A stretch of DNA of 64,000 bases from Nematostella vectensis (Eukaryota; Cnidaria; Anthozoa; Actiniaria; Edwardsiidae): positions 5,283,001-5,347,000 of the forward strand of contig NC_064039.1 in NCBI RefSeq assembly GCF_932526225.1. Reading direction: 5' to 3'. The notes beneath the pieces were generated by a model. It saw only the letters and a list, made by a program, of their open reading frames with translations. It did no database searches and was not told where the DNA came from. Shown here piece after piece: positions 21,752 through 33,700 of this stretch (the stretch's first letter is position 1; the number at the start of each line of letters is the position of its first letter). The position numbers and the translations under genes are program-made.

Positions 21752-24700
21752 CTATTGAAAAAAAGTGTTTTTTAAGGCATCAACTATTACCTCCCTATCC
21801 TTTGGGATACTTCCACATACCGCCTTAATGATAACCTTCACTGCTTTACTATGTAAGTTATTTATGACTGTAGGTTCAGTTTCTGGGAGAGTATCTGTAC
21901 TTTTCTTGTCATCGTCAGAACCATCATCATCAGATCCATCATTATCAGATCCTTCATCATCTGGTTCCTCATCATCTTGACTGCCCTTCAATCAAAGGGG
22001 TAAAGAATTAATAAATTATTCAATTTTTTTTTTCAGTTTGAGTTTGTGAGGTTTGGTGTACAGTGCAACCTCTATCTGTATTCTGACTTATTATTATTTA
22101 AAAGCTGAACAAGTTGGTAACCTTTTTTAAGGAGATTAACAATGACCTGGACAAAAACTGAAGCATAACTTCTTGTGATTCAGCCAATTTTACATTCAAC
22201 TATACAGAAGTGGCCCAAGGCAAGTGTATGAGCCCAGTGGGAATAGATGATAATGAATGCAAATAAACAATTAGATTGGAGATTTCCTACCATGGAAGGC
22301 ATTTTAGGTAGCTTTGCTTGGGAGCATTGTAGTGAGAATTCCTCATCTGAAGAGCCAGCCTTGAAGAACACAAAAACAAATTTAATTGCAAGTTGCTTCA
22401 AAGATAACCATCACAATTTAGGTACTGTATTGTATTTTAGTTCTTCACAGTAGACAAAGTAGTAAATAAATAATCAAATAAAAAATAATAATAATTATCA
22501 AACTATGAAGCATGTTGAACAGTGTACATACCCTAGAAGAACTTGGTGTTCTAGGAGACCAGGAATCTGGAGGGCTTGTTCTCTGGAGAAAATAAAATCA
22601 CTCATATTCATACCTTTCCAAAAAATCAGAACCAAAAGGATTCCTTTTAAATAGCAAGGTTTATCCATAAACTGGCAAGAAAGTCAGAAAGAAAAATAAT
22701 AATTCTGATTATCATGCAGTTCACAACATTCCTCAGTGCAGTGACGTGCTTTTATTAGGTCTTACCATTCAAAGCAACCTAAAGTTCAGCTTGCACGTCA
22801 AAAGCAAATTAATTAAAGCCAACAAATGTCTCCATATCCTTAGGACCCTTAGGAAAGAACAGTATAGTCAACTAGAAATAGACCATTTATTCTTCTCTCT
22901 GGTGTTGCCATGTATCACTTACGGCTTATCCGTTTACGGGGCCTGCGACTCAGATCTAACGACTATTCAGTCATTCTTAGATAGGTGTCATAAACGTCGG
23001 TTCGTATCAACACCTGTTAGCATAGAAAAATACTCGCCAAGCAAGACTGTAAGCTGTATGAAAAAGCTGCAGCCATTCCGAACCACCCTTTACGTTGCTA
23101 CTTACCCGCTATTAAAGAAACCAAATACAATCTTCGTGGTACGTGCTATATTACACCAAATGTAAAAACTGAACGCTTTAAGAACACTTATATCAACAGA
23201 ATTGCTTTCAAATATCTTATGTAACTTAGTAGCTAGTTTTTAATTTTTCAGCATTATTTGTAACATAGGAGATGTATTTTTATCCTTTGATAATAAAGAT
23301 TATTATTATTATTAATACATTTGCACCATACTTACTTTTCTTTCACGCCGCTGTTCACTGAAAAAATCCTTAGTGTGTTGCATAATGCCATCCACTGTGA
23401 AATTTATTTCAGGCACAGAACACTGGTCTTCAATTTCTTTAGCAAACTTTTCCAGTTGTGTTCTCATCATGGGAGTGTTGAACTTCGGGAGTTGCCCACC
23501 CCACTTTTCCATGGCAAGTGCGCCAATCTTCTTGCGCCTAAACATCAATCAAATTAATAAGGCTAAATGTGTTGCATAAATGAAGTTTACTAAACAATGC
23601 CAGAAAAAGGTGTTGCATGATAAAATAATGTAAAATAAATGCGCCACAATATGAATTGAACATCAGCATTTTGAAAAAATGTATAAATCAATTTACTTCA
23701 AAGGACATTCATCTATATCCAATATCAAAACACACTCACTTAGACAGGTACAGTCTTTGTATTTCAGGATCGTATGTTGACAACTCTGCCATTGTTGGTT
23801 TGCACTTGGGCAAGGCTGATGAAGATTTCTTTGGCAATTGGAACGACTCCTCAAAAATCCTTTTGAATTTTAGGGCCTTTCCATAGGTTAAGCCAACCTT
23901 TGAGTAAATTGGCGCATCAGCATCTTTAGATAGCAAGTCTACTATTGCTTCTGGGCATGTAATACCTTCATCTGCAGCCAAACAGAAGAAGAATGGATTC
24001 AATATTTGCATGCAAAAGATACATTTGAAAAAAGTTTTATTGATCTATTCTGTTGTTTTGTCGTTTCAATTTCTCTGCGAACCAAAGCTGCGTTTTATCT
24101 CTCTGACTTATTTATATTTTTGTTGTTCAGCATTATAAAATTAACCTCTACACAGAAATACCACATTTCCAGTTAAAAGCCATGCTTTCTCGATGCGATT
24201 TTGTGAAGGCCTATGTCGACGGGTTCCTCGCGCCATTTTCTTGCACATGTGAGAATGAGAAATTTCGTGCAGAGGCTACTTTTGCAAAGTCGAAAAACAA
24301 AGAAAGCAAAAAAAAAAATATTTAGAGCAAGCGTTGTAATTGTGCGGCAATTTGGAATCCCAAAGAACAAATTACCTTTCTGTGGCCAGAAACAATAGCT
24401 ATAATATGTTTACTATCCACGCGGCAGTTTTTGGCAAGTTCTTTTAGGCCGCCATGTTTCTTCACTTTCTTTGCCGAGTTGAAATTTGAAATTCCAACCT
24501 CATTTTCTTACTTTAGAAAGTACACTTAAATTAAAGATGATGGCCAAAGGTAAGTCAGACGTCCTTTATGAAAGAATTGTTCTGTTGCTTTGCGATTTCA
24601 TTTCGAAAACGCTTTGAGATCCATTCGGCATTGCAAAAGCGAAAATGTGCGCGCCAAATTTACCCTACTCTGCTGACTTGAGAGAAACTTCCCCTTTTAG

Positions 24701-24854
24701 CTTTCACTGATTCAATGAAAGACTTCATACCTTTAAATCGCTGTGCAATTGCATCGCCAAAGTGCTCTGTCACTTTTGAAATAACATCTTCTTCTTCTGA
24801 GGGAGCTGGTGATGGATCCACAATATCTGGCTGTTCTTGTTGCTCTCGACTCAT
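21752..24854 (-). CDS. Unrecognised 333-residue protein encoded inside the CACTA-like element, 7 exons
   Basis: Minus-strand exons 24854-24664, 24398-24376 (23 nt), 23971-23740, 23537-23336, 22582-22532, 22359-22291 and 21985-21752. All are GT-AG, phases agree, the sum is 1002 nt and there is no internal stop. The start MSREQQEQPD opens an acidic, helical N-terminus. The middle contains TCPEAIVDLLSKDADAP, then a basic KRKKIGALAMEKWGGQ and a heptad-like EKFAKEIEDQ. The end has a Ser/Pro linker, an Asp/Ser/Gly-rich acidic block and a short helical tail ending in FFQ. No transposase catalytic motif or zinc finger is visible. It may be an accessory protein like plant TnpA, or a captured host gene. 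The 23-nt exon is the weakest part of the model. Confidence 0.6.
22740..23312 (+). pseudogene. LINE 3' end nested in the CACTA-like element
   Basis: 5'-truncated C-terminal region of a non-LTR retrotransposon RT (LLGLTIQSNLKFSLHVKSKL, ANKCLHILRTLRKEQYSQ, YGLSVYGACDSDL, SFLDRCHKRRF). It is frameshifted after about 23165 and ends in an ATT microsatellite (23292-23312) typical of L2/CR1-like tails. It lies in the intron between 23336 and 22582, on the strand opposite to the element gene, and leaves that gene's exons untouched. Confidence 0.8.
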
Positions 24855-24960
24855 TTCAACGGCACATACTGCAAACACTGAGCACACCCTGTCGACAGAC
24901 TCGTACCCAGTCGCTTCTAAGGGGAAAGAGCGATGCGCGCAATGCATTGTGCATTGTGGG

Positions 24961-25560
24961 GCATGCAATTTTGGGATTTTCTTGTTAAAATTTTCCAATT
25001 ATTTCCCAAGCATGGTTTCCTTTTGGATTCTTAAGAACTGTTGCATGCAATTTTGGGATTTTCTTGTTAAAATTTTCCAATTATTTCCCAAGTATGGTTT
25101 CCTATTGGATTCTTAAGAACTGTTGCATGCAATTTTGGGATTTTCTTGTTAAAATTTTCCAGTTATTTCCCAAGTATGGTTTCCTATTGGATTCTTAAGA
25201 ACTGTTGCATGCAATTTTGGGATTTTCTTGTTAAAATTTTCCAGTTGTTTCCCAAGTATGGCTTCCTATTGGATTCTTAAGGAATGTTGCATGCAATTTT
25301 GGGATTTTCTTGTTAAAATTTACCAGTTATTTCCCAAGTATGGTTTCCTATTGGATTCTGAAGAACTGTTGCATGCAATTTTGGGATTTTCTTGGTTCAC
25401 ATTTTTCAATTATTTCCCAAGTTTGGTTTTCTATTGGGTTTTTAAGAACTATTGTATGCAATTTTGGGATTTTCTTGTTAAAATTTTCCAGTTATTTCCC
25501 AAGTGTAGTTTCGTATTGGATTCTTAAGAACTGTTGCATGCAATTTTGGGATTTTTTTGT
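24961..25560. repeat. Right subterminal array of the CACTA-like element, ~82-bp unit
   Basis: Seven copies or more of a unit beginning GCATGCAATTTTGGGATTTT and containing TTATTTCCCAAGTATGG and TTGGATTCTTAAGAACTG. Unit sequence differs from the left array, but both are built around TTGGGA words. Confidence 0.9.
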
Positions 25561-25775
25561 GAAATATTTCCCAATAAAATCCCAATCTTGGATTTTGTTG
25601 GGATTTATTCCCAAGATTGGGAATAAACTGATAATTTATTTTTTTCCTGGTTGCGTCTCTCAATATTTTCCCAATATTGGGTCCTGAATTTCCCAATCAG
25701 ATCCCAAAATTGGGATAATTTCCAAAATTTTCCCAAATTTCCAAATTTGGAAAATCTGAATTTTTTCCTGTGGTG

Positions 25776-26800
25776 TAAGCAGGGTTTTACCAAGTCGCAG
25801 TCAAAGCATATAGAAGCTGAATGAGGGCATTGCTTCTCATCCCGCATCTCCGTGAAGATTTCATAGCTCCCGCTTTTTTGGGTTTGAAATTGGCGTCAAT
25901 GCGTCAGACTTTTGAGAATATCACGATCCTCTGTAATCCTTGATCTGAAATAGGACTTCAGTCGACGCGTGGCACTGAACGACATAACAATATGTTTGGA
26001 AATCATCTGTAGACTAACATGATTAAGAAAATTATAGTTTTTATTCCATTATATCAAGAGAGCATGCTCTCTTGATCATATATATAAAACTATGTACATA
26101 AAAATGAATGAGTAAACCTTTGTTGTTTCCCCCTCATTATGCAAATAAGATCGCCAAAATTTTTTGCAGTCCAGTGACTGCAGGCCTATAGGCTGCGTAC
26201 ACCCCTGTATGCGCGCCTCTTTAACCTTTCCCTTGAGGCTTCGCGACGTCTCCGAAAACCATATGAGACGACTGGGGACGAGTCAGCCGACGTCACAAAA
26301 AACGTGACCAGAATGGTCGATTATAAGCCAATCAGAGAGCCCGATTACGGGTGCGTACACGCACGGGGATATAAAAAAAAAAAAAGATAAAGCATAAAAC
26401 AACAACAAACACCACAGAGTAATGATATTATGCAGAATGAGGTAGGGGTGACCGAATTTTACGAAACTTCACAGAGGTAATTGAAATGATCACTTCTAAC
26501 TGCTCAGTGAGTTTCGTGTCTTTTTATTAAGAATTTCTTACAAAACCTAAAAAACTGTGAGCTTGGGCTCCCTACGCAAACACTACAAAAACAGTAGTAA
26601 ATCCTCACAGCTAGCTTATCTTATAGCGATTTGAGTATTACATGCTTCTTCACACCGTTTTTGTTTGCGGTTTCTTCTTTTTCCATCTTGTTTTATTTCA
26701 AAATTTAAGGCGTCGAAGCTATACTGCAGCGTAAAAACGTATACTCACTAAGGGAATAACGTATGTTATAATGTATGCGCGATATAGTGGCTAAACGTGT
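25776..26800. other. Intergenic DNA with a 24-bp perfect palindrome
   Basis: No gene recognised. 26053-26076 is a perfect palindrome centred on GCATGC. 26200-26300 contains several CG-rich words including GACGTC. The AT-rich remainder is featureless. Confidence 0.45.
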
Positions 26801-26808
26801 AATCTTTA

Positions 26809-27032
26809 GCCCCGGCGTGCAATGACACGGAGTCTAGGCGTGCAATGACACGGAGCCCAGGCGTGCAATGACACGGAGCCCAGGCGTGCGATGACACGGA
26901 GCCCAGGCGTGCAATGACACGGAGCCCAGGCGTGCAATGACACGGAGCCCAGGCGTGCAATGACACGGAGCCCAGGCGTGCAATGACACGGAGCCCAGGC
27001 GTGCGATGACACGGAGCCCAGGCTTGTGGCTT
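26809..27032. repeat. 23-bp minisatellite, about 9 copies
   Basis: Near-perfect tandem copies of a unit containing GGCGTGCAATGACACGGAGC, with CAATG/CGATG variants. The long minus-strand ORF over it is only the translation of the repeat. Confidence 0.95.
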
Positions 27033-27429
27033 AACCACTTGCTCCACTATAAGTACCATACTAGTGGGGCAGGTTAAGTGGGGGGATGCTCCTAGTAGGG
27101 GATTCATGAAGGCAGGGTGGTAATAGGAAGGGGGAAGGATCCAGGGTCCCTAGAATAAATATACATGCATTATGGGAGCAAAAATTCAGTCTGTGTCCTA
27201 ATAAATCATTTTTGGTTGAAGTTTCAGTCGCAGGGTGGAATGATGGGGTTTAAGATGTAGTATCCTCTCAAGCTTTTCTTGCCCCACATGCAGATACCCC
27301 TATCAAACAAGTTATCATTTAATAGAGGTATTTAGTAGTTTGATGAGTAAAGGTTGGTTGACCTAGTAGAGGAATAGCACTGTATTTTATCATCAGAGAA
27401 ACTAATAAAAATCATTTGTAAATAATATC

Positions 27430-27464
27430 TTTATTTTCATTACAATATTTCTGGATTTTTATTT
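27430..27464 (-). promoter_or_regulatory. Candidate polyadenylation signals of NAT10
   Basis: Minus-strand AATAAA hexamers occur at 27464-27459 and 27435-27430, about 260-290 nt past the stop at 27721. Which one is used cannot be told. Confidence 0.45.
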
Positions 27465-27720
27465 CAGGGCGGTAGTGGGCCTCGAAATACTGATATGATA
27501 CAGATACATAAACAAGACTTAAGGGCCAAACCATACCCTTACCGCTCACTTCCATTTCTACAAAAGGGTGGCCGAGAGATTTGATGGGGAGCTGCGCAAT
27601 GATCTTATGACAGAGTAAAAAGACTTAAACGATCTTTGAACCTAGTTTCTGGATCTTCCTATGACCGGACAACAATGTCTGGTTGTCTTATCACTCAATA
27701 TCTGGTAGTCAAGGCTCACA

Positions 27721-30700
27721 TCATTTTGTGGAATGTCTGTGTTTCTTGCTTTTCTTGTGCTTCTTTTGCTGTCCAGAGTCAGATGTTGGCTATAAATAAA
27801 AGGTTGTGAAAGGTTGTGAAATCAAACTGTGTACACTCTTTATTTTATAATAAGAACTGTTTTTATAAGAACGATACAATAAGCCTGAGTTTTAAAAAAA
27901 AAATTAAAAACATGCTAAGAATATGCTGGGCCCAGATAGCATTAGTCTGATTCGTTCTAAAATGCAGAATCAAACTGTTTCTATAATAAAACCTTTATTG
28001 ATCATTTGTGTAATTCTCTACCTAATAATTCATTGGCTATTATATTTTATGCACTAAATTTTAAGAACGTCTTTAAGAACATGTTCAGCCTTAAAATGCT
28101 CCAAAAATATTTAATGACCCAGCCTCAACTGAAAATTAGACATCCATATATAAAAAAGAGGGTGTATTGATTAAGGGCAGAACAGGGCAGACAATGGGCA
28201 TTAATTTGATATGTATGCCCCCCCCCCAAAAAAAAAAAAAAAAGGATTACTATCTAATTTTTAGAGTTGCAAGGAGGGGAGGGGAACTAATTTGAAAAAG
28301 AATGGTTTATATCAGCATTGAAACTCCTGCTTTGTATGAATAACAGTCATGTCTTTTTCCAAGTATTAAATCTATCTAAGAGAATCATATGTATCAAATT
28401 CAGACTAAATCATCCAGTAGTATGAAACTAAATTAAAGCAAATCCAAAAATGTTTACTTTCGTATGTCAGCGGTATGTCAGCGCCTTAAGAGGGGGTGCT
28501 AATTTGATGTAGGTCACTGGTTGTAAGCTGGGTACTATAACAAGCACCTAAAATATGCAGGGTTAGGAGTGAGAAAGGTCACCCACCAATGACTTGCGCT
28601 TGCTGCTTGGTATGCTGACTAAGTTGTGTGTGCCTTTCCCACTCAGGGCTTCTTGCCAGTCATCTTCTTTGCCAGAAATGGCATACCTGCAATAGAAAAA
28701 ATCAGATGAAATTAAAATGTGTCATCACTAATCATTTATAGCCAAACTCGTTAATGTGCGACCTCACGGAATCAAAAATTCCTTTCTTCGTTTGGGAATA
28801 GCGCGTAGTCAATCAAACCAGACGAACCACGAGACAAGGATTTTGAATATTCACAGAGGTCCTGCAACAACGAATTTTGCTGTTAAGTAATACAACATCA
28901 ATGCTGTTATTACTTTGAGCTGGTATTACTATGGTGTTGATGTATTTTTTCAGAGACATGATATATATATTGTAGTTGATCCTTAGACCTGTCCAGGCAT
29001 CTTGTGACAGCCCACTGTTGTCAAACATTCTTGCAATAAGCTGACAACGAGCAACAAATCAAAAGAGACATAGCCAACAAGCCACTAGGCAAATAGAAGC
29101 CATGGAATGATGCTAGTTCATCCTAACTATTTTGCACCAATAGGTGATCTAAAGAGTCAGGACTAATTAATTAAGAAAACAAAATACAAACTCACTCGCT
29201 AAAATCTACAAGTTTCAGCTTTTCAAGCTCTTTCTTTTGCTTAACTTCCATTTCCTTGGCTGCTTCTTCCTGTAAACAAAAAGCTCATATGGTATTATTT
29301 GCTTTACAATTTAGATGAAAAGAAATGCTTTGGTTTCTTGTATTGTAAACATGTGGCACTAATACCCTTACCCTGTACACAATCTGGATCATTCCAAGGT
29401 CTGACTGAGTGGTTTTGTATATCAAATGGTAGATATTGGCTAGGGTTCTTGGCTAGATATCACATTAGGAGCCTTAAGCAAGGAATAAAAACCATATGGT
29501 CTTACCAGGTCTTGGTTAAGTGACTTGGCCAGTGGTTCCATGTGGACATCCTTCTGCTTAACTATCTCTCCTTCAATGGCTGCCTCAACAACAGAGTTAA
29601 GGTGCTGAAATATAAAGAAGAAGTGTATTCAAATTTAAAATTAAAAGGGTTGAAATTTTACTTCATAATTCTTACCTGCACAACTTTCCGAGTGATCCTA
29701 TTAAACAGGCCCAATAACTGACCAACAGGCAGCTCAAGCTCTTTCTGTATCATCCAGACAAATCAATCATCAATTAGTATTTTTATGAAAGAGTAACATA
29801 GAAGGTGGAGGCAGGAAATAGTTGGGGAATGCTGCCTAGAGATTGTAACAAAAATATTGCAATCTGCATCTAAATAGGAATACTATTACTTTTGTTAGAT
29901 ATTCAGAATGTTTTGAGCATACCGTAAAATGTTATTTTATTGACATATGTTTACCTCTAGCTGGTCAAATGTCTTGTGTTGGAGACCAACACCAAGAAGT
30001 ATGGCCTGGAAATAAGTTATTCCAACAATTTTAACGATAAACAGTCGACACAAGTAAGCAACAAAACAAAAAAAGGCGCTCACTTAAAAGTATACCAAAT
30101 AATAGCACATCTGGTCCTCCCAACTGTGTATTGTACTTACAGACTGAATAGCCGATAAAGAGATGTCCAGCTTACGGAGAAAATAAAACCGAGCCACTAC
30201 AACAAAATGAATTTGTTACTGAATTCTAAGGCACAGTAAAAAAAAAAAAAAAACACACACACACACACAAATAACAGTCAATCCCTTTATCATGGGATGT
30301 CTCATTTTAAAATGCTGAAATGTTTAAATCAATCACATTAGGGATTCTATTGATTGTGCATTTTTCTTCACTAAACATAGTTTTAATAAATGTGTTCTAA
30401 TAATATAGAAACTCAAGGTCTTGCGTGATGACATTAAATATTCACTAAGTTACTTCTTTTTATTATGGATAACATTCATGCGGCTGACAGAGCCCATAAA
30501 TATATCAGAAACTTGTCTTTCTTGTCTAGATCAATTGTTTAAAGCGTGACCCTACCATGTATCACACAATTAAAGGAAGGGGCACATGTTGTACCCCACC
30601 CTTCTATAAGTACAGTACAAGGTGCATCAGATAGTGAAAGGTAAGGGCACATGTTGTACCCCACCCGTTTATAATGTTGTACCCCACCCTTCTATAAGTA

Positions 30701-33700
30701 CAGTACAAGGTGCATCAGATAGTGAAAGGTAAGGGCACATGTTGTACCCCACCTGTTTATAATGTTGTACCCCACCCTTCTATAAGTACAGTACAAAGTG
30801 CATCAGATAGTGAAAGGTAAGGGCACATGTTGTACCCCACCCTTCTATAAGTACAGTACAAGGTGCATCAGATAGTGAAAGGTAAGGGCACATGTTGGTC
30901 TCACCTACCTGCAGGAACGAGATCCATAATGAGGTGGTGATCCACCATGTTGCGTGAATACATGTCCAATCTTTTCATATCATAGTTTGTCAGTGTAAAA
31001 TCAAGTTCAGCACGACTTAACACTGTATAATTAAAGAAAAAATGGAGATTTGACAGTAATAAAGTTATACATAGTAATCAAGTTCACACACATGACTCCA
31101 CAAGTACAGGACCACCAAATAACAATCTGATAGCACAATATAGAGCATCTTCTCACAAGCTTCAATAAACAAGATAAGACATAGAGTATAGTCAGCTATC
31201 ATTTTATATAGTATCAATACAGGGCTTATGGAATTACATGCTTGTGTGGAAGCACGTAATTTGGCTTTCTCCGCGTAATCCGCGTAATCCACAACTTTCG
31301 GCGTAATCCCATGTAATTTGGCTAAATTTTGAAAGACAAAACATTCAAGTGCACAGCTGATGTGTTCTCTTAGGGTTCTTACCTCTATTTCTCGTAAAAA
31401 AAGAGATATGTTCTTCGTAAGAGTGCGATATTTCTAACTGAATTTCAAAAACAAATAAAATGACCAGGCATTCTTTGCTAAACCGCGAAGGCCTAGGACT
31501 AATAATAAAATACCTTTTTCAATTGGCTGGTGGCTAGGAGCCAATGAAAACTCGATATTTTCGCACAAAAAATTAACCTTTTCAAGTTATTTGGTGCTTT
31601 CCTTCGGTACATAATGTAGTTTGAACGTAACAGTTGAAATTCCGTGTAATTTAGCGCATAATTCAGTAAAGAATCACACAAAATTTCGGTTTTTAAAGAA
31701 AAATGTATTGCAAAATTCCACGTAATTTAGTGCGTAATGATTGATTTTCCGCGTAATTTAGTGCGTAATTTAGCAAAGAATCATGCGTAATTTTGAGTTT
31801 TTTTTCCCTCGTAATTCCAGAAGCCCTGTCAATACACATTAGGGGACACAGATAGTAGGCAAATAAGACTAGATAAGCATAGGGTATGGGATATCTACCT
31901 TGATTGTGGTCTTTAAGGCTCTTGTCTTGCAGTATACTCAGACCAAGAGAAGCAGGAAAACTTCTGAATTGGAATGACAATAAGGACAAGAACCGGCGGC
32001 GGAAATCTAAGAATGGTTTAATAAAAACTTTAATTACATTATAAAAAAAGGCAAGCCATAAGCTGAGAAGCACTACCTACCTACTGTGTAGGCTTTCAGC
32101 CAGTCATCACTCTGCTCAGCATCTATCTCTCCAAGAATGCGCAGCATGATGCAAGAATGCTCTCCAGTCAAATCATTCTGTGAATGTGGTATCAATCATG
32201 TTAATTCTAATCTACTTTGAGAATTCTTTAGTCCACCTTTACAAAGATATATGCTCACTTCATATTCAGACAAAAAAGAATTCAAATCAACTCTTCCTAA
32301 TATGGAAGAGAAAAATAAAGTACATCATATTTTGTTGAGTAATTCTCATTGCTTGGTTTCCATTTTCCCTTTTTAGACTATTTATGATAAAGGTGGCCTG
32401 TTTAGAAGATTTAACTCACAGCAGTTTGACGGAGGTAGACTGGGACAAAGCAACTTCTCTTCCAGAACCTGCAACAGTAGGTTGTCAGCATGTCATTTAG
32501 CACCACATTTAAGCTAACAGATCATATTATTAGCAACAACTCTCAACATTTACACTTTTTCTTAGTATCTATTGCATCCTTGTATTTTGGACCACACCCA
32601 ACTGGTTTCACAGGACCTATTACCTCAAGAGCTGTGCAGTAAGGCCATAGGACACGCCCAAGTAGTCAAGTCTCTCAGCAGGACGCTCACCCAGCTTCAG
32701 TAACAGGGGGGGTAAGTTCGCACGTGGGGTAATGGATTCTGCTAGAAGGTTATCTGCCTACGATAGGATATCATGTCACCAAGGCAGTAAGAATAAGATA
32801 AGTTACTTGGGAAATATTGTTATAAAGTTAATCGAGCATGTGCTAAAAAGTTATTTTTCTTTTTTTTTTGGTGGTGGTGGTGGGGGAGGGGGGGATTTGG
32901 TCCTTGGTATTTTTGGCTTGTATGAGCTTTTCTTGGTAATATGTGCTTTTGGACCCCCTTGGACCCCACACGCCTTGGTCATCTTTGTAGCTGAGTCCAT
33001 CCCTAGGACAAGGGGTACAAACTATAAATAAGTGCTCGTCAGGGAGCAACCATAGGGACAGAGGGGCCCAATGGGCTTACTGCTGGCCACGTGGCTTGAA
33101 TGTAGATGACTTCACTAACATGTAAGGTTAGCCGCACGCTTTTTTGTTTTCTATGATATAGCACATGCTGTTTTCTCATGCATTTCCTTTGCGAAAAACA
33201 ATATCTCCAACATTTATCAGTTGGCCTGATGAAGGCTTTTAAGTAAATAAAACTGAAAATTTTGTAGATGCACTTCTTGTCATCTTTTAGTTTTTATTGA
33301 CTATAAGGAAAAGGAGTAAATATAGAAGGGGAAAAGACCTCATATATCTAATGCTATACAATCTTCCATGGTTTCGACTAGCTACTGTAGCTGATACCCA
33401 CCTCGCTTTCAGTAGGGATACCCAAATGTGAGGTTTCTGTCTGGCCATTCTCAGACAAGTTTGGAATCTTTCCTTCATAGTACTGAACTAGTGAGCTCAA
33501 GGCTTTCCGGCCATATCCCATCTATTAATCCAACAAAAATTAAAGGGTTGTTAAGCAGACCTCATCTGTTATCTGACAAATCATCTATAATGATGGATAT
33601 ATACCATCCAGTGTATTAAGATGCATAAGGTTAGACTAAAGACTTCACAAATCAGATGGACAGGACTCACTCCTTGGACATCAGGATGTGTGGCAATGCG

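Larger units (their letters stand above)
20847..25772 (-). mobile_element. 4.9-kb CACTA-like DNA transposon carrying an intact spliced gene
   Basis: Imperfect terminal inverted repeats start CACAGGAAAAAATTC at both ends and are flanked by GTG at 20844-20846 and 25773-25775. The termini, the 3-bp duplication and long arrays of subterminal repeats (20990-21262 and 24961-25560) all fit the EnSpm/CACTA superfamily. There is no sign of the large tnp2-type transposase, so the copy is probably non-autonomous. It does contain an open seven-exon gene on the minus strand and a nested LINE tail. Confidence 0.8.

Noticed and set aside
24961-25687. Long plus-strand ORFs with repeated MQFWDFLVKI
   Set aside because: They follow the subterminal tandem repeats of the CACTA-like element and occur in several frames.
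26766-27107. 113-codon minus-strand ORF with repeated TPGLRVIARLG
   Set aside because: It is the translation of the 23-bp minisatellite.
33222-33260. CTGATGA...GAAA as a hammerhead ribozyme core
   Set aside because: Stem II cannot form and no stem III/cleavage-site context is present.
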